Assembly (NCBI RefSeq): GCF_029227915.1
Contig: NC_079884.1
Span: 1,242,001-1,302,000, forward strand
Source of the DNA: Hydractinia symbiolongicarpus
Taxonomy: Eukaryota > Cnidaria > Hydrozoa > Anthoathecata > Hydractiniidae
DNA length: 60,000 nucleotides
Reading direction: 5' to 3'
Under the pieces are notes generated by a model. It was not told where the DNA came from and did no database searches. It saw only the letters and a list, made by a program, of their open reading frames with translations. Of this stretch, positions 13,601 through 25,600 are shown in pieces; within the stretch, counting starts at the first letter, position 1; each line of letters opens with the position of its first letter. The translations under genes were made by a program, and so were the position numbers.

Positions 13601-16600
13601 TCACGTCAGTTGTTGTTGATGTTGCACCACACAAAAAGGAGTTAACTGTGGGAGCTAATGTTGTGGCTCTGCGTTCACCAGAACATTACAGAGTTGGACG
13701 TATAATGGAGGTATTCTCTTCAATGATCTTAATGCTGACAAACATTTTATGAAGTCTTGCTTATCATTTCATTTTGTGTATGAACAATTTAATTTTTTTT
13801 AGATTTGGAATAATGCTGGTTCTTCTGAACAAGCTGAAGTTGCAAAGGAAGCTGGTGCATCAGATGAGGATTGGGAACTAACAAAACACGAAGATTTATT
13901 TGATAAGTATCTCATTAAGTTTTACCATGACAATTTTGAGCTTTATTTAGTTAGCGAAGAGCTGCGTCTGCTTCCAAGGCCGAAAAAGGGTATCATACCA
14001 GGGCTAGGAGCATGTGTATATGCACGATACCGAGATGGTTTTTACTATAAAGGAATTGTTGAAGCAATTCTTGGATTTAAAACTCGAATTCATTTGGTGG
14101 AAATAGATGATGAAGTGAACCATGACATGGATGACCCGTCTGCTGTCATACTAAATATGACTCCAAGGCAAAGTCAAATAAAGAAATATTTTAAAGTCAT
14201 TGCATGCAAAATGGAAGGTACTAAAGGTTACCACCCTGGCAAAGTTGCTGCAATCCAGGGAAACCCGGGCTATAGAAGTTATACCATTAAGTTTGAAGAT
14301 GGTTCCACAAACCAAGTACCTGTAACAAAGTTGCTACTGATGCCTAAAGCTCCTTATGATGGTAAACTTTTATTGAAAAATAATTTTTTTTTCATAAATG
14401 ATTTTAACATAAGTGAAACGTGCAAACATCACATTTTCCTATTTTTAGCTTTACCAGAGATTGGTACATATGTTTATTCGCGTGTGGCGCGAGATTCTCC
14501 GATGTATGAGAAGGGTATAGTACATAATAAAGAAGACCGTATCTATGTTAACCATTTAAATGGCAACAAGTTCTCCCAAGATCCAAAAAATATTGGCTTT
14601 GTGATTCGTAACATTGTTCCTTTAACATCCTCGCTGAGAGTTGGTCAAGAAGTAATTGCTCAAGTAGATTCAAATGATCGAAAAATGTTTATGGGCGTTA
14701 TCAGAGAGGTGATACAAGGTCCAAAATTAAAGAAATACTTGGTGGAATTTACTGACGGTTCTAAAAAGAAATTAACACCTGGTCGAATTCGCATCATTCC
14801 GACGTATGGCACCACTGAAGAGGAGACAATCGAATCGCAGACCAATCTTATGCGAAGAGAACAACTTGTTGTTGAAGTGGAGGGCGTGTCCCTGCGTATC
14901 GAAGGTTATCTTGGTGGCCAATTGGAACCAATGCTTCGTTTTGATTCGAAATTAACCGCAGAGGTGTATGATTGGTCCAAAAAATTGAGCGCGACTGCTT
15001 TCACTTCTTTGCAAGCAAGTTATTATAACGATTTTGTTGCAGAATGGGAACCGCTCATTGAACCAATCATTGAAAATAACCGCGACCGACCATGGCTGTT
15101 GAATATTAATGTAAGTTTCTTATACATGTTTGTTTTATAAGCAAGTGAAAATTCGAAATCAGGCTGGCATGAAAAAACACTTGAGGTTAAGAGTATGCTA
15201 ACGTTATGCTAGTGTTAGTGAAGTCTTATTGTGTATGAGAATTAAGAAAAGGCGGTGTCTAATTAACATAAAAAACCCACCGAAGAAGGATTCACCAGGG
15301 CAAGCCATATGTATAAAATTTCGCAGGTTAAAGCTTTTGATAATTTTTGATGATTTGTCCTCTCAATACCATTCTTAGAACTATTATGTTACGTACCCTT
15401 TTTAACGTAAAATTCATTGTAACATTTTTTTAGTATGTCACTGAGGATGATGACGTTCAAGCAGGAGATAGCTCAGCTAATGACGTCACTTTACTGCAAA
15501 AACCAATGACGTCATTGAAGTTACAATCAAATGACAATCTGGAAGTCACAATTACAAAGTCAGGGCTTTCTTTACTTCAAGATCTTGGGAAGGTAAATCG
15601 ATGAGTTTTTAGGGTTGCCATTTCTTTTTTTTAATGATCTTTTGTTTTTAAAAATTCTTGGTTTTTCAAATGCCGAAATTTGATAACATTTTATAATGAA
15701 ATTCAAAGCTTTAGAATTTGTGAAATATCCATTCAATATGTAAAATTGTTTTTAAAATGTTCTTAGTTTTTTTTAGAACCAGTTTTGAGCACATTTGTGT
15801 GTTATTTGTACAGGATGGCCAGTGATGTAGAAAAGTCATGGGATATTGACTGGCCGCTATGTTGTGCTGTCCCTTTCTAAACAAAAGTTGTGAACAAAGT
15901 TCATATTGAAATTCATCTTTCATATTTTCATGTAGGCGTTTGGTGAAGCAGTGGAACAAACTGCAGATGTTGGTCAGGTTCTAGTTATTGAGAAGGATCC
16001 ATTTATTCTGCATAACAAGGTATCGAAATTTAAATTTCCTTAGCCTTAAAATTTAATTTTTTAGCCTCGAAGTTTCGTAACGTTTCTTTAATTTTTCGGC
16101 GCTGGTCTTTTCTTAATACAACAAATATCACATTAATAAAGTATTTTTAATGGTTAGTGATTTGTTATGCGCAAAACGATAACTAAAAATCACTATGTTG
16201 TTAATTTTTGATAGGTTGGGAAAAGAGTAACAGTCGTGATGAATGATTTAATTCAGGTGTTGTTGACGTTTTTATTTTACTGATTTAGTAACAAATGTCA
16301 AACATTATGCAGGGTGAGGCTTTACCTTCGAAAGATATTGGTTTCTTCAAGGGAGAGCTAAGGTCAAAATTAACATGAAAGATTTAGTGATCATGTTTTT
16401 CTTCTTTTTGTTATATTTAACTGGATTGACAGCAAATTCAGAACACCAGGCTAAGAACAAAAAAAATAGTTTAAAACAACCAGACTCCTGAATTTACTTG
16501 GTTACGTAACATAAGGATCCTTTACTACGACTTTTGGGCCAGAAAAGAATTGTTCCAGTAGGACCAAAAACGATTCGTTTCTGATAATCACTCGCCTGAA

Positions 16601-19600
16601 GGAAAATTTCGGCTAAACTGTCTCATTTGAGTTAAATTAAAAGGTGCGGTGCTGTCATTAAAACATTTTATCAAAAAATGATTATCAGAAAGTTCAAATT
16701 AACACACAATTGATAAATAACTTGACTTTAAGTAAATTCTACTTTTAATTTATATTTTTTGCGACTGTTTTATATCAAGCCCAGGAAATGCCTTCTTTGT
16801 ATAAGAATGCTTTTGTACTCCGAACACATGTAAATATCTTTGCATAGACCATATCTTTGACACAATGTCCGTAACAAAAAGTAGTAGATTTCTTAAGATA
16901 TAGAGTTAATACGTTATATTCATAGGGAAAAGACGGTGGAAAGATTTTAACGTTGGAACCGTCTTCCCAAGTTGGTCTTAAATATACAGAACGCGACATG
17001 AGCATCAGAAGATCTGGTCAAAGTAAATTACCCACTTTGTCAATTACGGTAAGTAGCTACTTTTTTAGGACTAGGCTGACCAAAGTGTCAAAGTTGCAAC
17101 TTTAATCAGTTTAGCAATGAAGTAGATGTCCCTGTATAAAATGTGACAACATTTGATAAAGCAAAAATTTCCTTGTTTACATAACAAACCAACCTATATA
17201 ATATCTATAGTACAATACTTAGGACACACTTATTTTTTGATGAATATGGATATAAAAAAGCTGTACATATTAAGATTTTGTATCCATATAAACATTCTTT
17301 GAAATGCTAGACACTACTAGTAATTCTATTTGAACTTTAACATCTGATAATAAATTTCGTATTCCTTGTTACTTGACCAAAAAATTTGCTAGATTTAGTT
17401 GTAGACAATATTTGTTTTGTAAGTTCTGTTTTGCAGGTTGATGGCTTCATGGAAATAAAAAATGTCGCTGTTAAACGTCAGAAGACAATCATATATGACT
17501 TGATATCGACAAATGTAAATCGTGTTTTTTAAACCTCTCTTTTCTTGCGTGTATTCAATTTATTAAATTGTACATTTATGATGTCTTATTTACAGATCTT
17601 GGGAAGTAGCGCATCATATTCTCTGATCATCCAAGTGACTGCAACAGATGGGCAGCGTGTTATAACACTTCGCTCGCCGCTACAGGTTAACTATATTCCT
17701 TGTTTCACAAAAGAGTTGCCTGTTACTACTATTATTGACTGCTGTTGAATTCTTATTGATTATGTTTTGTTTAGATTCGAAATCACTTCCCTATGCCGCT
17801 AGATGTTTCATATTTGAACAAGGAGAATAGATCAGTGAAGCTAACTTCAATTGATGCTGGTAGAATCTATTCAATTCCTCTTGTTTTGGCATACCACAGT
17901 AGTTTCTACATCAAGCCAGCAGGATTTGGGTATCTAACCTTACCATAGTCACCATGGCTTTATGATCACGTTTCTTTCATTTTACAGCGTTTGGCTTTTA
18001 TGAATGTAATATACTCTAGATATAATGTGTCAACTGAGGCAATCAGCTGGAGTGATTTATTGGAAGAAAGACAAAAACAATATATCTGCACGAACCCAGT
18101 GGAAGACTCTGATGATTTCTACGTGCAGGTGTGACACATGTGCCCTTGATTTAAAACTTTCTAAAACCACCCACGGTCATTCGAATAATTTTATCATTTT
18201 TTCCCTCTTGAAAATAACCATTCTTTACGATCGGGTGGATTTTGCTGAATGTGTGCCCCTGTTGTTGTTTTTTAATGCTTCGTAATATTACGTTAGTCAA
18301 ATAGACTCTTCCTGAATTCCCTTTTTTTCATATCATTGAATTCGCATTAATGTTTTTTAATTATTATTTCGTTTGCTCAGGTAATTGTTGAAAATGACGT
18401 TTACTCGTCCATTCATGGAATGTTGGAATCTGTTCCACGCTACACACTTCATTGTTATCCGCCCATCGTGCTGCACAATTACCTACCGTACCCTATCTTC
18501 TATCGTGCGAAGGTATTGACATATTTATTTTTTGAAAGGCGACATCCCAATTATAAAAAACAACAATAATAAAAGATTGCTTTTAGTTTATTAGATTCGA
18601 ATTTTTTGACGTTTTTTTACCATCATTTGCTTTTGTTAATTTCAGGGTATGTCTGCCAATGAAAAGCTTGAAGGTGGAAGTCATTGGCCTTTGTTTACTA
18701 TAAATGTGGAAGAGAAACCTGTTGTTGATATAGAGGTGAAAATTTTAGACTTAAAACTTAACCATGTTTTTTTAAAAGTATACTTTACTGGTGTGTTCGA
18801 TAAATAAGAAAAATGAACAACGCGTTCTCTTTATTTTTGAACTACAATAATTTCCCTTTCAAATTTGAAGCTTGATTTTTAATTTTTTTTTTCATTGTGG
18901 GCGATTGGATACCAGAATATAGTATTTCCATTTAATACCATTGAATGAAAGAGTCTAAAGAAATTAAGTACAGAAATTTTCAATTGATAAATATTCTTTA
19001 AATTTTTTTTACCTCTCCCTTTGTGTTGAACATATCTAAGTTGAAATTCTCTTCCTTGTTTTTTATAAGTTATCATGTGATTTTCTGCTTTTTATAGGTT
19101 GAATATCTTGGCACCCGCTGGTGCGGTAGCATAATTGTGTCTGAATGTAAAAAGAACAACTCAAAAACTGCCCGCTTCTCACTATTTGCTGATGGTGACA
19201 AAAGAATTGTAAGTTCCATGTTCCAACCGATTTGCATTTACTGCACTGTAATCTCCATAGTAGCAATACCCGTATTGTGTCTATATCCGTACGATTTCAT
19301 AGTCATGCTACGTAAACAAGAAAGAGCAAATGCGATATATTTTCATCGACTTTGTTGCCGTAGATTCTAACGTATATTCATTTTTCAGGAGCTGGGTGTT
19401 TATTACTTACAAGAAGGTTCGTTGCATGCTACATTGTACTGCCCTTACTGGATGTTAAATAAAACTGGTAAATCTCTTATTTACGAAGTAAGTATATATG
19501 AACAGGAAAATAAAAGAGACATTAGGTTGTGTGTGCTTCTAATTTTACTGTATCCATCGTCGATGTCTATTTTTACATTCAGGCAATCGGAGAACCATCC

Positions 19601-22600
19601 ACTTATGAGCATGCAGACACAAATGAAGGAGCGGTCATGTTTTTCGTACGAGGAAAGAAGAAAAAAGTTTGTACTTTTTTTTATGCTTGCTTTAAACGCA
19701 CAACGATTTAGGTAAACCTAAAAATGTTCTGTACTAAAATTTCTCGTAGGCGCGCATTTGTGTAAGTGGCTGTGATTGGTCAAACCCATTTTCGTTGGAT
19801 ACAATTGGTAGCGGCGGTTCTTTAAAATCAGAAGGGCTCCGCGGAAGGCTGTATGAGGTAATGTTTTATTTTTGAAGGACTGTACCAATCCCTTCTCTGA
19901 ATTTTATGCTTTAAAGTTGTTGTTTTTATTTTTAGATCGGTGTTGGTATCAGTTTATCGTACTTCGGTTTGACAAAAATTGTAACCTTTACACCGTTGCG
20001 AATTCTATCCAATCACACGAAGGTAAGTTATTTGTTGGTCATGCGGTTTCAGGTTTACACGTTGGTCACGTGGGTCTAATACCACTTAATACTACAAGCT
20101 TCCAATACGTGTACACCAGAACATTAAGTATTCGTCTGAAAATCCATATAAGTAACTGGTATTTAATAATTTGTAGTATTTTTTTTCATATATTTTTAGT
20201 TCACAATAAGCATGGCAGAAGGAGAATCAGAAACTGCAGAATGGCATACAGTGAAGCCTGACGAGGTAGGTTATTGTACATTTTTGTTTTTATAAGACAA
20301 AAATAAGTTAGCAGTCATTATGTGCGTCCACATTATAGAGTGTTCCGTATTGGCCGACTCGCTCGCCTCCGACGAACCTATACCTAAACATCAATGGGAT
20401 AAATTCAGTTGAATTTAATCTTGAGGCTGGCAAGACATTGCTACTAAAGTTTCAAAATGAGGTAAGATCGCAAGTAATTCAAACTAGAGTTTATTTGTTA
20501 AATAATTATATGATCTTTTGAAAATGATGGGTTTTTTGTAGATTGGAGGTGTTTGTTTGAATTATCAAGAAAAGGACTGGACATCGTTGCTTTCGTTCAC
20601 TGAATACTTCTCTGGTGCTGCGCCTGTGCGTATTGAGAACATGTGCAAGAAAGTCAGCATGATCAGTTATAAACAGGTGTAAGTAGAATTTACAGAATAC
20701 GCTATATGTTACACTATATGTTACACTATATGTGCCACTATATGTTACACTATATGTACACTATATGTTACACTATATGTTACACTATATGTACACTATA
20801 TGTACACTATATGTGCCACTATATGTACACTATATGTTACACTATATGTTACACTATATGTTACACTATATGTTAAACTATATGTTACACTATATGTACA
20901 CTATATGTTACACTATATGTTACACTATATGTACACTATATGCTACACTATATGTTACACTATATGTACACGATATGTTACACTATATGTACACTATATG
21001 TTACACTATATGTTACACTATATGTTACACTATATGTACACGATATGTTACACTATATGTTACACTATATGTACACTATATGTTACACTATATGTACACT
21101 ATATGATACACTATATGTAAACTATATGTTACACTATATGTTACACTATATGTTACACTATATGTACACTATATGTTACACTATATGTACACTATATGTA
21201 CACTATATGTACACTATATGTTACACTATATGTTACACTATATGTGCTATATGTTCTTTTAAACGAATGGAACAAATCGAGATTTTTAGACGTGTTGACC
21301 TTCGCACGTACCCTTCTGGCTCGTGTTAACTGTGCTTAGTTCATCCCTTTTTGAAGTTGGTTCAAAAACTACACGCATGTGTGAAATACGATTAGGCTAT
21401 TGAAGGCATGCCCCAACTACTTTAATAATTTCTTGAAAGTTTAATTGTGATTTTTCCTATACTACCTACAATCTTATCTATAACCTGTTACATACGCTAT
21501 ATCTATTTCAAATTTAACCATGTTAAGTCCAAACATTAAAATGTGCTAATTTTTGATGACGTCAGCATGACCAGTTTCCACGAATTAAACGCTGTCTATC
21601 TGGCTTACGTGTGTGCAAAAGTAGCGACTTAGCCGGCCGGCTTTGTCCATATTTAAATAATGACGAAAATATTACCTTTGTCTCAATATTTTTGTCCAAG
21701 ATTTAATAGCTGTAAACAATTATTTCATATTATAAATTATTTGCTTTTTTTTCTTTTCATCTACACAGAGATCATTTCAAAGGTTATGTATTATTGTATG
21801 GACAATCCACGTTGTATACATGGGACAATCCAATGAAGCCTCACGAACTAATTTGCTCTCTGATTGAAGTAAATGAATCGCAGACCAAGATAAAGCTGGA
21901 CACGGTATGTTGGCTTTGCTCGAATTTAATCTACTGAGAGATGTGAGATATGAACACGATCATCCCTTACTTTTTCTTCTGCCATTTTTAAAATGACAAA
22001 TATCTTGAAGGGAGAATAAGTTTTCTTAAAAATCGTCTGTTCTTTGATTGACAACATAATGGGGATGTTTATTTTCTCTGTGTAGAATGACTTTGGTCGT
22101 ATGAAAACTGGAGAGAATGCGATCTACTGGGTTTCATTTTTGGACGGACTGCAACGAGTGCTATTGTTCACAGACAATTTTAAAGCAGCTTATTGTGCAA
22201 GCCAGGTAACATTTTCAAAGTGTGATCTAAAAAGCAAAAATTGTATGGGTAAAAATGTTCCTTCAGAAGTTATTGTAAAATTTTTGATTTATTTAGGAAC
22301 AAACATTACGCCCTACGCAGGAGATAGATCTGAATATTGAAGGTCTTGGTCTGTCTTTGGTCAATGGTGAGAAAAGGATGGAGATTGCGTACCTGGCTAT
22401 AGAAAAGTTAGTGGTTTAATATTTTTTCTATCTGAGTTTCTGTTTTTGTTCTCATGGTTGTGATGCTTCTTCGTAGAAGCCCGATTGTGTGGGAACAACA
22501 CAAAAAAAATCGCTGGAAAACACTGCCAGGGCGCATGTGCGAAGCACTGGAAGAGGGTTACACGCGAATGCAAGCGAAAAAATCGAATGTTGCTTCGAAA

Positions 22601-25600
22601 GAAAAAATCCTCGAGATGGAGGTAACAAACTTTACACGACTCTGAATACTCTTCCAGTTTGGTAGTAAGGATTGTATCGACGGACTTAATAATTCTTTGA
22701 CTATAGGTTGATTTCGACAAGATGTTTATCACGAAGCCTGAGAAGATTCAAATTCGAAGAACATTCCACAGCGGAATTGGATTCAAATATATTATCTCTC
22801 CCAATCGAATGCAGATCAGTGCTACTATAAGCTCTCTACAGGTGATAGACTTCTACCTTAAAAACGTCTTATCTTCTACACAAAAATTGATTCCCGCGAA
22901 ATTTGGATTTTTTTTACTTTTTAAAAAAACGATTTACGCTAATTTTTTTCTTCTGATTTACATAGAGCTACATGAAATATATATATGAAGTTTTAACCTC
23001 GGCAAGTCTTTATGTTATATCTCCAACTTAAACGCCCTTAAATAACGGTATAAATTGAGAAACAAAATGTCATCAAATTCTTTTATCGCGAAATTTGCGA
23101 AATTTAATTCTCACGAAACATTTGGCAGCAACGAAATTTAGTTCTTTTAGTTCTAAAATTAATTTTCTTAAAATATTTTAAGTATAAATAAAAAATTGTT
23201 TTATTGCAATGTATTTTTCTCTCCAGTTTGACAGCCACATTCCAGGTTCAACTTTCTCAACAGTCATCCATCAGGTGGAACCACCAAAGTCAATAACCAA
23301 TGACAACGGTGGGTGTTTTTTGCGTGTCTCATTTGTTAGTTTTCTCGTAAAAATAATCGTTTATAAATTGTATATGTTTTGCAGCTCCGAAACCGTTTTT
23401 CGAACTGAGTTTGACCACAAATGTTGGAGACACAAACACTGTCAACGAGATCAGGTAAGTCGAACATTTAAAACTTTATCCTTTATTAGATCAAAGGGAT
23501 GAAATATTATCGAAGTTACGAAAATTCTGTCTCACGAAACATTTTCATAGTTAAATCTTCACTGTAACAATCTATCGTGTGTTTGTAGTACAAATTGGTT
23601 GGATTTTTCTTTCTCGCCTAAATTTTTCTTATACAACCTTTCATCCTAAAGCCTTGTGATATCGCCATTAATGATTTGCCTAAAATCCCTGAAATTTAGG
23701 AAATGGACCAAAATATTTTGTTAGATAAATTTGACCAAATTAAGAGAAGAACCTTCTTTCGATGAAATATGTTATCATGAGTTTGTTAGAGTTTGTGATA
23801 TAACAAAGTAACATGTCCCTGCAGACATTCAGTGGATGATTAAGAAAAAAGGCTTTTGTTTGTGACAACCTGATCTTTCTGCGACGCGGCAACGATAGCG
23901 AATGTGGAAGAACAACTACAGAAACCACTTTAGCGGATACATTTTTGGGGTCCTGATGAGGTCCATGAAAGGTTGAACTATAACTTCAAAGTTCATGTTA
24001 GTTGTAATCTAATCATCCTTATTTAGTTATTTGAAAGTATTGGTGCAAGAACTGGATATTCGTGTTGACAAAGGTTTTCTGCTCGCTTTGATGGATTTAT
24101 TTAACAATGAGAAAATTCGTGGAACAGAGGTGTGACCTATAGACTTCAATCTTTCTGTTCGTGTTTATTTTGTTTACCCAAAAATACTTCAATAATTAAA
24201 AGTTCTTCGTTATTTTATATTTTCTTTCTGCCGCGTTTTTTTATAAGAAAGCTGTCTTCGGACCCTCAGAAGTCTAATATTGGGTTTTTGTATAGCTGTG
24301 AGAGAATCCTTTTATGTATTTTGTGCACCCACTGGCAAAATAATTTTTACAAGACAAAAGTGTAGCCACCAGTAAAAAAGAAACGCACGTGGAACGTTTC
24401 CATTCTTCATGTCTTTAAACATGCTTTGAAAACGCCGCCTGGTATACATTAACGCTACAGAAATGCTGAAGAAGTTTCGGTACGGTGGCATTGGAAATAT
24501 TCTTATAAAAAACGCGTACTTTGTTTTTTGAAAGTTTATTTATTTTATTAGAGTGATCAGCACAAATTTGATATGTCAGTTGTTCAACGAAAGTTAGAAG
24601 AAAGCCAAGAATTCCAGGTATAAAATTTATATAAAAACTTTTTGGATTTTTTAAAGTGGCATTGCATGTTTATCATTGTGCTGTTTAATTTTTGTGTTAG
24701 GCGGCTAAACAAGACAAACGTTACGTGTTCAACTATTTCCATCTCTCGCCATTGAAGGTAAGTATCGGAGTGATCAACCAACTTGCGCAAACTTATATTT
24801 GTTGGATGAGCGAGTTTCACGAACGAAAAACGCGCCTTGTTGTTGTGAATACAACGATGCGACCGCGCGAGTCAAACATAACTATTTACCACAGCAAAGC
24901 ATTTTTTTTTATTTTTTATTTTTTTTTTCTTTCTTTTTTTTCAAACCCTTGCGCTTTAATAACCAACAACAAGTAAAGTATATAGAGAGGGAAGTGTTGC
25001 TGCGTTGCCATTTTGAATCGGCAGAGGGAATGCCACCCATGGAATACAAACTTTTGTGTTACGACGTAATTTGTTTTAGGAGAAGTAGAAGTGTTGTCGA
25101 AGTTAATATATTTGTCTTATAGATTCACGTGAGTTTCTCAATGACAGGTGGACATTCTCTTGAAGGGGAGGAGACGAGTTCGTCAATGCATGGAAATGTT
25201 TTGGGCTTACTTTTACAAAGTGTTGGAGTTGCATTCACTGAGATTCAAGATGTCGAATTTAAGTGAGCCTTTCATTTACCTAAGGGAATTAATTTAAGCG
25301 GGAATTGATATTTGCGAATTTCGCGAGTTTTTGTCTATTCGCAAAATTAGTTCCCGCGGAAATTATTAGAAAACTCGATATTCGCAAAAATTAATTTCTG
25401 TGAAATATATATTTTCTTCCTTTTTAAAAAAATTATTTTATGTCTCGTGCATAAAAACGGTATAAATTGAGAATTTTCTTTAGACTTGCGTGTTACGAGA
25501 TTGCGGCTCTCCTTCTCAGTACCTCACAGTTAACTGACAGCATTGCAAAACACTATCAAAATCAGGTATGCTTATAACTCTCTACGCAGGAGTTTGAAGT

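Noticed and set aside
16313-16362. Possible extra VPS13 exon ([16 protein letters not shown])
   Set aside because: Donor is GTCAAA and its end phase would force a stop in the next exon; omitting it keeps the whole gene in frame.
20732-21329. Open frames rich in Tyr/Thr/Val/His/Met
   Set aside because: Produced by the ACACTATATGT(T) minisatellite in a VPS13 intron.
24725-25122. Open frames of 83 and 107 codons after VPS13 exon 54
   Set aside because: Read-through of the exon at 24701-24757 into a pyrimidine-rich intron; the true next exon starts at 25123.
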